A DNA stretch of 64,000 nt from Peptoniphilus lacrimalis DSM 7455 (GCF_000378725.1 NZ_KB900372.1:62001-126000); one strand, 5' to 3'; positions 1 to 8,917 are shown, numbered from the stretch's first letter. Numbers and translations: made by a program. The notes: generated by a model not told the origin, from the letters alone.

Positions 1-1791
1 TAAGATAAGTGGATTTTCCGGAAGGGTACTTACAAATTCAATGTTTTTTTCCTTAAATTTATCTTCCCATTCACCCATAGCCTGTAAAATCAAAGCTTTA
101 AAATCAATTTTTTCCAAGTTTAATTGAATATTTTCAGAAGAAGCCTTTGAAACTTCAAATAAATCTTCAATCAAAGTTTTAAGTCTTAAGGATTTATCAT
201 AAATAATCTTTGAATATTCCTTAGCCTTTTGGCTGTTAGAAGAATCTTTATTTAGCAGATCAGAATAATTAATAATTGATGTTAGAGGAGTTTTTAAATC
301 ATGACTTACATTAGTTATTAATTCTGTTTTCATCTTTTGACTTTTGATACCTTCCTCAACAGCCTTATCAAGATTTAAACCTATAGAATTGAAATTATCA
401 ATTATATTGTCAAAAACTCTATAATGTTTTTGTATATTATAGTCAAAATCTCCTTTTACAATTTTTGTAGACTCTATATTTATTCTTCCTATTTCATCTA
501 ATGCCTTACTTAATAAAATATAAATAAGACTGAAAACTAGAAAATATAAGAAAAATGTTAAAAATCTCATATGGGAATAGGGCATCATAAATACTAGCAT
601 ATACATTAAACCCAAAAATATAATTAATATATAGGCAAGGAAAAATCTATTTTTGGCCCTAGACAAATCTGCTTGATTTTTTGCATTCCCTATATTGGAA
701 AATACTCCACTAAATAATCTTCTAATTAATGAATTTTCCAAAAGTAGATTATCTGCCCCATCATAATGAAAAGATTTTATAGCTAAAACTACATAATTTA
801 CACATAAAGATATAATTACATTAGCTATAACAGATAATACTGAATAAATACCAATGGAATATTCAACAGGTATACTGTTATTATCAAATGGTTCTATAGA
901 TGCAAAGGATACAAATAAAAATATAAAGAAAAGAACTATAACCACCTCAATTGGTAGTGAGAATAAATTTTTAATTTCTTTACAATCCATCATTTTCTTA
1001 TATTTTAAAAATATAGAAACTAAGAACATTAGAATAAAATTGACAATAACAGCCGAAAAAGCAAAGGCATAATAGTTAGGTCTTTCTGCATCCTTAACCA
1101 TTTGCATATAGGCTGGTGAATTTAAATCAACCTTATAGTAAAATCTCAAATTTATAATATTTTTCAATTCATTATCTTGCGAAAAATTATTAGATAATCT
1201 TCTTAAAAATTCATCCTTTAGTTTTCTTGTGTATAAATATTCATCACTAGAAGTTTCTATATCTGTTTTTAAATTACCATTGCTATAAGAACCCGATATA
1301 GCAAAAATTGTGTCTTCATTGGAGCTTATACTTTCAGGATCAATTTCTCTATTATTCTCCTTATTAATGTAAAAAGTTTCATATCTTTTATTTATATCTG
1401 CAATTTTTAAATCTTCCGAAGTCATAAAATCAGAAGGATTTAAACCTTGACTTATTAATTTTTCCTTTTTTTCCTTAAATTCAAGTCTTTTTTCTATATC
1501 ATCATCAGGAATTTTATTACCAAGAGAATCATAATACTTTACCTTATAAGATTTAACAAAATAATCAAAATTATCTAAATTATAGTAACTATCTTCCTTG
1601 TATAAGGAATTTATTATAGTTCTTGAAACATAGTCAGCAACTGTAGAATTAATATTTGCAGTATTTGGGTCTAAAAAATTATTTAAAGGAAAAGCAATCC
1701 CAACAGAAATAGCTGCCACAAGGAATAAAATCCCAAAAAATTTCCAAATTGTGTATTTCTTTTCAATTTTAATATTTTCTGAATTTTCCAT
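1..1791 (-). CDS. Sensor histidine kinase, C-terminus cut by window edge
   Basis: This is a membrane sensor kinase that should phosphorylate the response regulator encoded just upstream. The reading frame runs open for 597 codons from the ATG at 1791 to base 1. One membrane segment lies near residues 15-35, followed by a polar extracytoplasmic stretch (about 40-235). Several more membrane segments lie between about 240 and 425. The phospho-acceptor H-box reads NVSHDLKTPLTS with His at residue 497, so a HisKA domain is present; the ATP-binding HATPase domain lies mostly beyond the window edge. Its ATG overlaps the regulator stop codon (TAATG), so the two are translationally coupled. The many membrane segments hint at a cell-envelope signal, but no ligand can be named. 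Confidence 0.9.
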   Translation of the reverse strand, partial: MENSENIKIEKKYTIWKFFGILFLVAAISVGIAFPLNNFLDPNTANINSTVADYVSRTIINSLYKEDSYYNLDNFDYFVKSYKVKYYDSLGNKIPDDDIEKRLEFKEKKEKLISQGLNPSDFMTSEDLKIADINKRYETFYINKENNREIDPESISSNEDTIFAISGSYSNGNLKTDIETSSDEYLYTRKLKDEFLRRLSNNFSQDNELKNIINLRFYYKVDLNSPAYMQMVKDAERPNYYAFAFSAVIVNFILMFLVSIFLKYKKMMDCKEIKNLFSLPIEVVIVLFFIFLFVSFASIEPFDNNSIPVEYSIGIYSVLSVIANVIISLCVNYVVLAIKSFHYDGADNLLLENSLIRRLFSGVFSNIGNAKNQADLSRAKNRFFLAYILIIFLGLMYMLVFMMPYSHMRFLTFFLYFLVFSLIYILLSKALDEIGRINIESTKIVKGDFDYNIQKHYRVFDNIIDNFNSIGLNLDKAVEEGIKSQKMKTELITNVSHDLKTPLTSIINYSDLLNKDSSNSQKAKEYSKIIYDKSLRLKTLIEDLFEVSKASSENIQLNLEKIDFKALILQAMGEWEDKFKEKNIEFVSTLPENPLIL

Positions 1792-2492
1792 TATTTCCTC
1801 CTTTTATTATCAACAAATTTATAACCAAGACCCCAAGCAACTTGAATATACATTGGTCTTTTAGGGTCAACTTCAATTTTTTCTCTAATCCTTCTTATAT
1901 GAACAGTAACAGTTTTAGCTTCAATAGCCGGCTCATTCCATACATGCTCATAAATACTTTCAATAGAAAAAACTTTGTTAGGATTTTTCATTAAAAATTC
2001 CAAAATTTTATATTCCAATGAAGTTAAATTGATAATTTTATCATCAACACTGCAAGTCTTTTCAAGAGTATTGAGTTTAATGTTACCTATCTGAATAATT
2101 TCACTAGAAGCTAAATTATCATATGAATGATATCTTCTAAGGTTAGAGCCAACCCTTGCAATTAATTCTAAAGGATTAAAAGGTTTAGTAATATAATCAT
2201 CAGCTCCAATATTTAAGCCTATAACCTTATCATAGTCTTCACTTTTTGCAGACAATATTATTATTGGCACAAAAGAAATATCCCTCAATTTTTTTATAGC
2301 CTCTTCACCTGAGAGCCTAGGCATCATTAAATCCATAATAATTAAGTCTGCTCCTTGATTTTTGAAAACTTCAATAGCCTCTAAACCATCATAAGCATAA
2401 ATAACAGAAAAACCCTCATTTTCTAAATAAAGACCTATAGAATTTGCAATATTTTTATCATCTTCACAAACTAAAATTTTAAAATCCTTCAT
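1791..2492 (-). CDS. OmpR/PhoB-family response regulator
   Basis: This is a DNA-binding response regulator paired with the kinase that follows it. An N-terminal receiver domain carries the phospho-acceptor Asp in LIIMDLMMPR and the conserved Lys in DDYITKPF. A C-terminal winged helix of the Trans_reg_C type contains EAKTVTVHIRRIREKIE. I start the gene at the ATG at 2492 because AAGGAGGA sits just upstream; the longer frame from a TTG at 2507 would read through that ribosome site. The length of 233 residues is normal. An inverted repeat at 2538-2567 upstream could be an autoregulatory site. Confidence 0.93.
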   Translation of the reverse strand: MKDFKILVCEDDKNIANSIGLYLENEGFSVIYAYDGLEAIEVFKNQGADLIIMDLMMPRLSGEEAIKKLRDISFVPIIILSAKSEDYDKVIGLNIGADDYITKPFNPLELIARVGSNLRRYHSYDNLASSEIIQIGNIKLNTLEKTCSVDDKIINLTSLEYKILEFLMKNPNKVFSIESIYEHVWNEPAIEAKTVTVHIRRIREKIEVDPKRPMYIQVAWGLGYKFVDNKRRK

Positions 2493-2537
2493 AAATCCTC
2501 CTTGCAATTATAATAACAAATAATTTCAACAATATTC

Positions 2538-2567
2538 TTTCTTAATTATTACAAACTTATTAAGAAA
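2538..2567. promoter_or_regulatory. 9-bp inverted repeat upstream of the response regulator
   Basis: The arms TTTCTTAAT (2538-2546) and ATTAAGAAA (2559-2567) are perfect inverted copies separated by 12 bases, about 50 bases before the regulator start. OmpR-family regulators usually bind direct repeats, so autoregulation is only a guess. AT-rich sequence makes chance dyads common. Confidence 0.3.
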
Positions 2568-2583
2568 TTTCATAAATAAAAAA

Positions 2584-2608
2584 GAATTGTAAATTCTCTT
2601 TACAATTC
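2584..2608. promoter_or_regulatory. Perfect dyad overlapping the tRNA-Trp -35 region
   Basis: GAATTGTAAA (2584-2593) and TTTACAATTC (2599-2608) form a perfect 10-bp stem with a 5-base loop. On the minus strand the stem is followed by six T residues, so it could end transcripts arriving from the arsC-like gene. On the plus strand its right arm contains the -35 hexamer of the tRNA promoter. Confidence 0.4.
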
Positions 2609-2627
2609 CCTAAAAATTTGTTAAACT
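2599..2627 (+). promoter_or_regulatory. Sigma-A type promoter for tRNA-Trp
   Basis: TTTACA (2599-2604) and TAAACT (2622-2627) are spaced by 17 bases, and the tRNA begins 15 bases after the -10 box. The spacing is ideal but the hexamers are imperfect. Confidence 0.55.
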
Positions 2628-2641
2628 ATCTATTGTCGTAC

Positions 2642-2717
2642 AGGGGTATAGTTCAGTTGGTAGAACACTAGTCTCCAAAACTAGGTGTCGTGGGTTCGAG
2701 TCCTGCTACCCCTGCCA
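2642..2717 (+). tRNA. tRNA-Trp (anticodon CCA)
   Basis: The 76-base sequence folds as a cloverleaf. The acceptor arms AGGGGTA and TACCCCT pair fully, followed by discriminator G and an encoded CCA end. The anticodon stem CTAGT/ACTAG closes a 7-base loop with CCA at the anticodon, and the T-arm carries GTTCGAGTC. It stands alone with its own promoter and terminator. Confidence 0.97.
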
Positions 2718-2728
2718 TATTAAATTCT

Positions 2729-2753
2729 AGGCATAATTACTTGCCTTTTTTTT
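2729..2753 (+). terminator. Terminator after tRNA-Trp
   Basis: A short stem AGGCA/TGCCT with an 8-base loop is followed by a run of eight T residues, 12 bases after the tRNA end. Confidence 0.6.
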
Positions 2754-2806
2754 ATATCTAAAAACGTCTTTATTAAATATAAATAGGCAAATATTAAATT
2801 TAAAGC

Positions 2807-3154
2807 TTAGAAACTTTCTACATATTTTTCTACTTGATTTCCAACAAAAATTTTGTCGCTATCAAGTAAAATTGGTCTTTTCACAAGCATACCATCCTTA
2901 GAAAGCAAATCTAACTTTTCATCAAGGCTCATAGTCTTAAGCTTATCTTTCAAATTATTTTCCCTATAAACTTTACCACTTGTGTTAAAAAACTTTTTAA
3001 TATCTAAACCTGATTTTTGGTACCAAGACTCAAGTTCTTCCCTACTAGGATTTTCCTTATCAATCTCCCTATATTTGTAAGAAATATTTTTTTCATCCAT
3101 TTGTTTTGAAATTCTTTTGCAAGTTGAACATTTTTTATAACCAATAAAAATCAT
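2807..3154 (-). CDS. Spx/ArsC-like thioredoxin-fold protein
   Basis: This 115-residue protein belongs to the ArsC/Spx/YffB group, which includes arsenate reductases and redox-sensing transcription factors. It opens with a beta strand and the motif GYKKCSTCKR, giving a CxxC pair (Cys9, Cys12). The family features WYQKSGLDIKKFFNTSG and LLSKDGMLVKRPIL are intact. No other arsenic gene is nearby, so an arsenate-reductase role is not supported by context. The CxxC with the conserved RPIL loop fits a generic member such as YusI/Spx-like. It is divergent from a Crp-family regulator, which may share the intergenic region. Confidence 0.85.
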   Translation of the reverse strand: MIFIGYKKCSTCKRISKQMDEKNISYKYREIDKENPSREELESWYQKSGLDIKKFFNTSGKVYRENNLKDKLKTMSLDEKLDLLSKDGMLVKRPILLDSDKIFVGNQVEKYVESF

Positions 3155-3288
3155 AAATAACCTCCATTCATTAATTTCATACCCAAAATATTAAAATTAA
3201 AAATAAATAAGATAGTTAATATAAGTATATTTATTGAGACAAATTATTTAATATGATAAAATTCACATATAAAGAAGGATATAGGGTT

Positions 3289-3957
3289 ATGGATAAAGAA
3301 ATATTAAAGAAAAGCTTAATTTTTAAAAATATGGATGATAAGCAAATAGAAAAATGCCTGCAAGCATTAAATGCAAGGGAAAAAAACTTTGAAAAATCAT
3401 CTATAATACTTGGTGCCGGTCAAATAACAGAAAGTATGGGACTTGTCCTATCTGGAAATGTAAATATTGAAAGTTATGATATATACGGAAACAGAACAAT
3501 TTTAAGCAATATTAATCCAGGACATATATTTGCAGAAACATATGCAATATTAAAAAATGAACCGATGCTAGTTTCAGTTGTGGCAAACGAAGACTCTAAA
3601 GTTTTAATGCTTAATATTACAAACCTTCAACATATAATAAATGCAAAAGAAGATTGGTCAACAAAACTACTTATGAATTTACTCATGATATCTTCCAATA
3701 AAAATTTAATTCTGTCAAATAAAATTTTTACCAATTCACCAAAAACAATAAGAGAAAAAGTCCTTGTATACTTAAATTTCATATCATTGAAGAAAAATTC
3801 CAATGAATTTAATATCCCCTTCAACCGCAAGCAACTTGCCGATTACTTAAATATTGACCGCAGTTGCCTATCAAATGAACTAGGAAAAATGCAAAAAGAA
3901 GGGCTGATAACAACAAAAAAATCTCATTTCATAATACATAAAAAAGCCACCAAATAA
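3289..3957 (+). CDS. Crp/Fnr-family transcriptional regulator
   Basis: The protein has an N-terminal cyclic-nucleotide-binding type beta barrel (about residues 20-130, with SGNVNIESYD and PGHIFAETYA) and a C-terminal Crp winged helix. The recognition region is NRKQLADYLNIDRSCLSNEL. No N-terminal Fe-S cysteine cluster is present, so it is not a classical Fnr oxygen sensor. I prefer the ATG at 3289 because AAGGA lies 9 bases upstream and the family starts there; the frame is open back to 3253. It is divergent from the Spx/ArsC-like gene, which may be a target. Its 3' end forms part of a terminator hairpin. Confidence 0.88.
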   Translation: MDKEILKKSLIFKNMDDKQIEKCLQALNAREKNFEKSSIILGAGQITESMGLVLSGNVNIESYDIYGNRTILSNINPGHIFAETYAILKNEPMLVSVVANEDSKVLMLNITNLQHIINAKEDWSTKLLMNLLMISSNKNLILSNKIFTNSPKTIREKVLVYLNFISLKKNSNEFNIPFNRKQLADYLNIDRSCLSNELGKMQKEGLITTKKSHFIIHKKATK

Positions 3958-3972
3958 AATGGTGGCATTTTC
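3946..3972 (+). terminator. Terminator overlapping the crp-like stop codon
   Basis: GCCACC (3946-3951) and GGTGGC (3961-3966) pair across a 9-base loop that contains the TAA stop, then ATTTT follows. The stem is GC-rich for this genome. Confidence 0.7.
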
Positions 3973-3992
3973 ATCTAAGATAGGTTGTAAAA

Positions 3993-4262
3993 TTATGGTC
4001 CTAAAAAAATTAATCCCAAACTCATAACAATGAAAAAAGAAAAAACTAATAATAAATTTAAAAAAATATAAATGTATTTTTTATTCAATATAGAAAATAT
4101 TATCCCTAAAAAACCAAACATTGGGCAGATTATCATTGTAGACATACCAATAGGTTTTAAAGTTGGAAAATTATCAATAGGAATAAAAAATGAAACAAAT
4201 AAAATCACAAGACCAAACAAAAAACTATAAATATGCAAACTTTTAAAAAAATTATTTTTCAT
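3993..4262 (-). CDS. Small integral membrane protein, unknown function
   Basis: This 89-residue protein has three hydrophobic segments (about 10-27, 40-60 and 65-86) and a Lys-rich N-terminus. The start is supported by AAGGAGTT about 8 bases upstream of the ATG at 4262. I do not recognise a family. It is convergent with the Crp-like gene and stands alone. Confidence 0.65.
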   Translation of the reverse strand: MKNNFFKSLHIYSFLFGLVILFVSFFIPIDNFPTLKPIGMSTMIICPMFGFLGIIFSILNKKYIYIFLNLLLVFSFFIVMSLGLIFLGP

Positions 4263-4474
4263 AAGAACTCCTTTAAATATAAATAATTATATCAAAAATA
4301 GAATCCTGTTGAAAACGAAATATATTTAAAAATTTCTGTTGAGGTATAAACTTGCTAATGCAGATTGTAGGCACTTCCTAAAAATAGGCTTCTTATATAT
4401 TAAAAAAACACACAATTAAGCATTAAAAAATATTTTATCAGTATATTTTTATGTAATTAATCATAAAATCAGAT

Positions 4475-4518
4475 AAAAAATAGGGGATAATTCAAAAAGA
4501 ATAATCCCCTACTAAGTC
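4475..4518. terminator. Bidirectional terminator
   Basis: Arms at 4481-4493 and 4499-4511 (TAGGGGATAATTC and its near-perfect complement, one mismatch) enclose a 5-A loop. A T-rich run follows on the plus strand, and six A's precede it, giving T's on the minus strand. It most likely ends the thioesterase transcript. Confidence 0.75.
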
Positions 4519-4540
4519 TTTTTTTATTTTTAAATAAAAA

Positions 4541-5026
4541 TTACATATTATCTTTTACGCCGACAGCAACCATTTTTGCCTCAGCTCTAATTTCTCCACC
4601 AGCGTGCATTTCCATGCTAACTATTATTTTTCTTTCCCCAATTTCCTCAGCTTTAGCAATTACAGTAATGTCTTCTTCCATTGGTACAGGTTTTTTGAAA
4701 TTTATTTCTAATCTAGCTGTTATATAACGACCGATTACAGTTTCTTCTGTAAGTTCAAGATTCTTATTTCTGTGGTTAAACCAAGCGGCTGAAGCGGTTC
4801 CATGACAGTCGAAAATCATAGCAATCATTCCACCAAAAAGATTTTTTGGAACCCCGCCTGTATACATCTTATCAGGTCTTACTGTGCAGATACATTCATC
4901 CCCACTTTCGCTAGGATAAGACTTCATATGTAAACCATCTTCATTTTTAGGACCGCAACCCCAGCAATATTGAAATCTAGGTCCGTAAGTTTCTTGAATA
5001 GCAATTTTTTTATTTTCTTGTGACAT
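4541..5026 (-). CDS. PaaI-like hotdog-fold thioesterase
   Basis: This 161-residue protein fits the PaaI/4HBT hotdog superfamily. The central helix region NLFGGMIAMIFDCHGTASAA carries the conserved Gly-Gly and an acidic residue used by this branch. It probably hydrolyses an acyl-CoA, but the substrate cannot be read from sequence. The N-terminal CWGCGPKNEDGLHMK motif is typical of a subgroup of these proteins and could bind metal through its CxxC. A ribosome site AAGGAGT precedes the ATG. Confidence 0.85.
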   Translation of the reverse strand: MSQENKKIAIQETYGPRFQYCWGCGPKNEDGLHMKSYPSESGDECICTVRPDKMYTGGVPKNLFGGMIAMIFDCHGTASAAWFNHRNKNLELTEETVIGRYITARLEINFKKPVPMEEDITVIAKAEEIGERKIIVSMEMHAGGEIRAEAKMVAVGVKDNM

Positions 5027-5144
5027 AATTTACTCCTTTATAAAAATCTACATAGTCTCACAATGAATATATTACCATATTTATAATTGATTTTAAATAA
5101 ATTGAGTCCAGAAGACATCATTATATAATTATTTCTAATAAATT

Positions 5145-5648
5145 TTAATATTTATTTTTTGCAAACCAAGGTATAACACGATTGACGTCCTTACAATAAT
5201 CTATATACTCCTTGCCAAATTTTTCCCTTAACCATTTTTCTTCAGTATTTTTCATCAAAACTGTTAAAAATATCCAAAAGAAAAAAGGTAAAACTAATAA
5301 AATATAATTCATAGATAAAAATAAAACTCCAGTAAAAATAAATAAAAAAGCTGAATATATTGGATTTCTAACTATACTATAAATTCCATCTTTTAAAAGT
5401 ATTCCTTGCTGAACTTTCTTATTTACTTTTTGTATTATGACAGCTCTAACCCACAAGTAAATCCCAAATATTATAAAAACATATGCCAATAAGTTAAAAA
5501 TACTATGTAACATCATTTCTTTTTTTATTGTAGCGAATTTGAAGTGACCATTTTTAATAAGTAATAATGATAATAAAGTAATAATCAAACAAGTGATCAC
5601 ATAAAAAGGTCCAACCCCAAAAATCGGCAAATTATTTTTATTTTTCAT
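5145..5648 (-). CDS. ICMT/PEMT-like membrane methyltransferase
   Basis: This protein has four to five hydrophobic segments. Its C-terminal block contains YSIVRNPIYSAF and the EEKWLREKFGKEYIDYCKDV box, which define the isoprenylcysteine carboxyl methyltransferase and phospholipid N-methyltransferase family. Bacterial members methylate unknown small molecules or lipids at the membrane using S-adenosylmethionine. At 167 residues it is a normal family length. It is a single gene with no informative neighbour. Confidence 0.82.
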   Translation of the reverse strand: MKNKNNLPIFGVGPFYVITCLIITLLSLLLIKNGHFKFATIKKEMMLHSIFNLLAYVFIIFGIYLWVRAVIIQKVNKKVQQGILLKDGIYSIVRNPIYSAFLFIFTGVLFLSMNYILLVLPFFFWIFLTVLMKNTEEKWLREKFGKEYIDYCKDVNRVIPWFAKNKY

Positions 5649-5918
5649 TATTTATCACCCCTATATTTTTCTTAATTTTATTATAAAATTAATAAATTTC
5701 AAATTATTACAAAAGCATATCGTAATTATTTTAAAAATTTTTCTAGGGTTCTTTTCTAGAAATATATAAAATAAAGAATTTCATTAATCATGTATTTATG
5801 AGTAATTATAAAGCTTTCTCTCCTATAAAATAATTTTCCATTTTCAAAAACAAATTTACAAATAAAGATTTTTTATATGCTATACTAATCTTAGAAAAAT
5901 TTAGAAAATGGTGGTATT

Positions 5919-6458
5919 ATGTCTTTTAAGTGGAAATACAAAACCCCTGAACAATTTGATGACCTGATGATGATTAGTGATGGCGAAAATTTAACTGCTT
6001 TATTTTTTATTAACTCTTGCTATCCTTATAAAGTAAAAGAAGATTTGCAAATTAAAAACTTACCAATATTTGATAATACTTGCAAATGGCTTGATGAATA
6101 TTTTTCCGGCTCTCTTCCTAATTTTACACCTAAGATTAAAATTAATAATTTAACTAAATTCAGGAAAAAAGTATCGGATATAATGGCACAAATTCCCTAT
6201 GGCAAAACAATTACATATTCAGATATTGCTTGTAAAATAGCAAGAGAAACAACGATCAATAAAATGTCTTCCCAAGCTGTTGGTGGAGCTGTCGGTTTTA
6301 ACCCAATTTCCCTGATAATTCCCTGCCACAGAGTTGTTGGAAAAAACGGAAGTCTAACAGGTTACGGTGGCGGGATTAAAAATAAGTATTATTTATTAAA
6401 ACATGAAAACAATGATATGAGTAAATTCTTTATTCCAAAAATGAGGACTTGTCTATGA
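5919..6458 (+). CDS. ogt: Methylated-DNA--protein-cysteine methyltransferase
   Basis: This protein removes alkyl groups from O6 of guanine in a one-shot transfer to its own cysteine. The active-site motif PCHRVVG is present with the acceptor at Cys136. Upstream lies the helix-turn-helix YGKTITYSDIA, and downstream the wing LTGYGGGIKNKYYLL. The N-terminal domain is about 75 residues and only weakly conserved, as usual. The gene overlaps tag by four bases (ATGA), forming a two-gene alkylation-repair operon. Confidence 0.95.
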   Translation: MSFKWKYKTPEQFDDLMMISDGENLTALFFINSCYPYKVKEDLQIKNLPIFDNTCKWLDEYFSGSLPNFTPKIKINNLTKFRKKVSDIMAQIPYGKTITYSDIACKIARETTINKMSSQAVGGAVGFNPISLIIPCHRVVGKNGSLTGYGGGIKNKYYLLKHENNDMSKFFIPKMRTCL

Positions 6459-7012
6459 AAAGATGCAAGTGGTGTAATTTAAATAATAAATTATATGTAG
6501 AGTATCATGATAATGAATGGTGTGTGCCAAATCATGATGATTCTTATTTATTTGAAATGCTAATTTTAGAGTCATTTCAAGCTGGTTTATCCTGGGAAAC
6601 TGTGTTAAACAAAAGGGAATATTTTAGAAAAGCCTATGATAATTTTGATATTGAAAAAATAATATATTATGATGAAGATAAAATAAAGGAATTATTAGAA
6701 AATAAGAAAATAATCAGAAATAAACTTAAGATAAAATCAAGCATTTCTAACGCAAAAATTTTTAAAGATATTCAAAAAGAATATGGGAGTTTTTATAATT
6801 ATCTAAAAAGTTTTACTGGTGAAAAGATAATTTATGAAATAGGACAAACTTCCAATAAATTTTCGCAAAACATATCTAAAGACCTAAGAAAAAAATCAAT
6901 GAAATTTGTCGGACCCACTATTATTTATTCTTACCTTCAAGGGACAGGTTTTATATACTCCCATGAAAAAGATTGTTTCTTATATAGGAAAAGTAATGAA
7001 AAAAATTTATAA
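6455..7012 (+). CDS. tag: DNA-3-methyladenine glycosylase I
   Basis: This protein excises 3-methyladenine from DNA. The zinc-binding residues of the family appear as Cys4 and the His of YHDNEW near the start, and as the His and Cys of YSHEKDC at the end. The catalytic-pocket motif LESFQAGLSWETVL is intact. The ATG at 6455 overlaps the ogt stop and has GAGGA 7 bases upstream; a TTG two codons earlier is less likely. The length of 186 residues is normal. Confidence 0.95.
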   Translation: MKRCKWCNLNNKLYVEYHDNEWCVPNHDDSYLFEMLILESFQAGLSWETVLNKREYFRKAYDNFDIEKIIYYDEDKIKELLENKKIIRNKLKIKSSISNAKIFKDIQKEYGSFYNYLKSFTGEKIIYEIGQTSNKFSQNISKDLRKKSMKFVGPTIIYSYLQGTGFIYSHEKDCFLYRKSNEKNL

Positions 7013-7043
7013 TATTAACAATAAGATAAAATATAAAAAGAAA

Positions 7044-7080
7044 TGTGGTTTGAACGAATATCCAAACCACAAATTAATTT
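7044..7080 (+). terminator. Probable terminator of the ogt-tag operon
   Basis: TGTGGTTTG (7044-7052) pairs with CAAACCACA (7063-7071), a perfect 9-bp stem, followed by an AT-rich tail with only a weak T run. Confidence 0.5.
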
Positions 7081-7233
7081 TTAGTTCTACTATTTTATAA
7101 ATTATTTTATATCCAGTCGTCTTTATTTTTTTTAAAAGGACTTTCTAACTAATGCTTATACATGACTTTATTTTTCATGCTATCGAATTTACATCTTTTC
7201 ATTAAATTCAACATAGTATTCAGTATAAATTTA

Positions 7234-8301
7234 TTATTTTGCAACATTTTTTTGCAAATTATTACAAGACTTTATGAGGATTGATATTAAACTTACAGCC
7301 AAAATTATATGACCTATGCCAGCAAAACCTGCAAGTAGCTCTTCTGAATATATTTTCACAGATGAAGCTGTTATTTGATAGATTCCTCTTACTATAAATG
7401 ACGATATAAAATAAACTAGACTTATAATATAAATCCCATATATTTTTTTAATTTTTTCTATATTTAAATCCTCAATTCTATATAAAATATATAAAATAAA
7501 GGAAAATAAAAATCCTAAGATTAAAGTATGCCCATGGGCTAAAGAAAGACTGGTAAAGGCTTGATAAGAAAATAATTTTGTAAATTCTCTATAAAAAACG
7601 CCTAAAATCATGCTTAATATCAAGGAACTGATTGCAGATTTAAAAAGTTCTTGATTTTCAAACTCAGGAACTTCTATTTTATATAAGTGGTAAACAATTA
7701 AAATATAGCATACTGTCTTTGGCAACATAAAGGCTCCAAAAATAGGTAAATCCTCTGAGAATACTATAACTAAGGAATAAAAAAAGAAACTTCCCGCAAT
7801 TAAATATGATATATTTTTCATGTATGACAAATTTTTATCCTTATATATCCAAGTTATTAATAAAATACCCATTATTAAAAAAGGAACATTTCTTAATATT
7901 GACATATAATATGGGCTTACACCGCCCCAATTGTTTGCCGGTAAAAGTAAAAATATTATTCTTAAAATAAAGAAAAGAAATAAAGTTAAATTTCTAAATC
8001 TATTAGTCTTACCACCAGATAACTTATAGTAATAATAAAAAATCATATAGAATATAGTCATAGTAAAGCTAGTAACCATCATTCCATAGGATAAATAGAC
8101 TCTATTAGCTTCAAGCCCCCCTGCTGAGAGGTGACCATAAATTCTTGGTAATAGGTGAAAAGCATCACCAATAACTAATAGAAAGGACATAATAGCTAAA
8201 ACTCTTGGTCTTTTACCCCTCTCCAAGAGCAAACGAATTGAAAAACCCATGACCAATAACAAATAAAACAGATCAAAATATACTTCTATAATTTTATACA
8301 T
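7234..8301 (-). CDS. Polytopic membrane protein with DUF2871-like C-terminal half
   Basis: This 355-residue protein has about ten membrane segments. The C-terminal third contains SLAHGHTLILGFLFSFIL, which resembles DUF2871 small membrane proteins whose AHGH motif could bind metal or haem. The N-terminal 220 residues have six more segments with LPRIYGHLSAGG and could be a separate domain, so this looks like a fusion. The ATG overlaps the stop of the upstream TetR gene by eight bases, with GGAGGG as ribosome site. It should therefore be the main target of that repressor. The function is not known. Confidence 0.75.
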   Translation of the reverse strand: MYKIIEVYFDLFYLLLVMGFSIRLLLERGKRPRVLAIMSFLLVIGDAFHLLPRIYGHLSAGGLEANRVYLSYGMMVTSFTMTIFYMIFYYYYKLSGGKTNRFRNLTLFLFFILRIIFLLLPANNWGGVSPYYMSILRNVPFLIMGILLITWIYKDKNLSYMKNISYLIAGSFFFYSLVIVFSEDLPIFGAFMLPKTVCYILIVYHLYKIEVPEFENQELFKSAISSLILSMILGVFYREFTKLFSYQAFTSLSLAHGHTLILGFLFSFILYILYRIEDLNIEKIKKIYGIYIISLVYFISSFIVRGIYQITASSVKIYSEELLAGFAGIGHIILAVSLISILIKSCNNLQKNVAK

Positions 8302-8863
8302 AATTTATCCCTCCCATAATAAATTTTACTAATTCTTCATATTCACAAATAAACCTATCCTTATCCCAACTATCTTCAAATAACTTTTGCATAAGCATAT
8401 GAATAAGCCAGCCAATTATATTTAGCCTTTTATTCTCATACATCAATTTAATATCTAAAGAATCTTTTTTAGAACCTTGATATTTACGCCAATTACGTTC
8501 AAGCTGAGAATTCCAGCTCAGATACCTATTGTGAAGCAACTTGTAATTTTCGTCCTTATAAATTTCTTCAGATAAAAAATCTCTGTAAGTTAGAAGAACA
8601 TCTTTCAAGTTGTCCTTATTTTTTAAATATAGTTTTAAAAATGCTAAATGTATATAATTAATTTTTTTATCCAATACATAAAAATACGCATCTTCTAAAC
8701 TTTCAAAATACTGATAAAAACTTCCCCTAGGAATTTGAAGCTTTTGAACAATATCTTTGACTGTTGCCTGATATAAATTTTTATCTTTAAATTCTTCTAT
8801 AAGACCTTCAGTAATTAAATTTTGTTTATTTTCTTTCAACCTGAAAAATGTTTCCTTCGGCAT
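8294..8863 (-). CDS. TetR/AcrR-family repressor
   Basis: The N-terminal helix-turn-helix reads VKDIVQKLQIPRGSFYQYFES, a clear TetR recognition region, followed by an all-helical ligand-binding half. The gene overlaps the downstream membrane protein gene by eight bases. A perfect palindrome at 8896-8916 lies just upstream of the start and downstream of a strong promoter, so autorepression of the two-gene operon is likely. The ligand is unknown. At 189 residues it is a typical size. Confidence 0.92.
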   Translation of the reverse strand: MPKETFFRLKENKQNLITEGLIEEFKDKNLYQATVKDIVQKLQIPRGSFYQYFESLEDAYFYVLDKKINYIHLAFLKLYLKNKDNLKDVLLTYRDFLSEEIYKDENYKLLHNRYLSWNSQLERNWRKYQGSKKDSLDIKLMYENKRLNIIGWLIHMLMQKLFEDSWDKDRFICEYEELVKFIMGGINYV

Positions 8864-8895
8864 ATTTTATTCCTTCCTACAAGAATCGCATAATT

Positions 8896-8916
8896 TTTAT
8901 GACACTGTGTCATAAA
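8896..8916. promoter_or_regulatory. TetR operator palindrome
   Basis: TTTATGACAC is followed by one central base and its exact reverse complement, a perfect 21-bp palindrome. It lies between the -10 box of the minus-strand promoter and the tetR start codon, covering the predicted transcription start. Its length, symmetry and position are those of a TetR operator. Confidence 0.85.
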
Positions 8917-8917
8917 T

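Noticed and set aside
2807-3154. Arsenate reductase with an arsenic operon
   Set aside because: No arsR, arsB or acr3 neighbour is present; the fold alone also fits Spx-type proteins.
6906-7100. Plus-strand frame overlapping the end of tag
   Set aside because: It reads the tag coding sequence in another frame and has no family resemblance or ribosome site.
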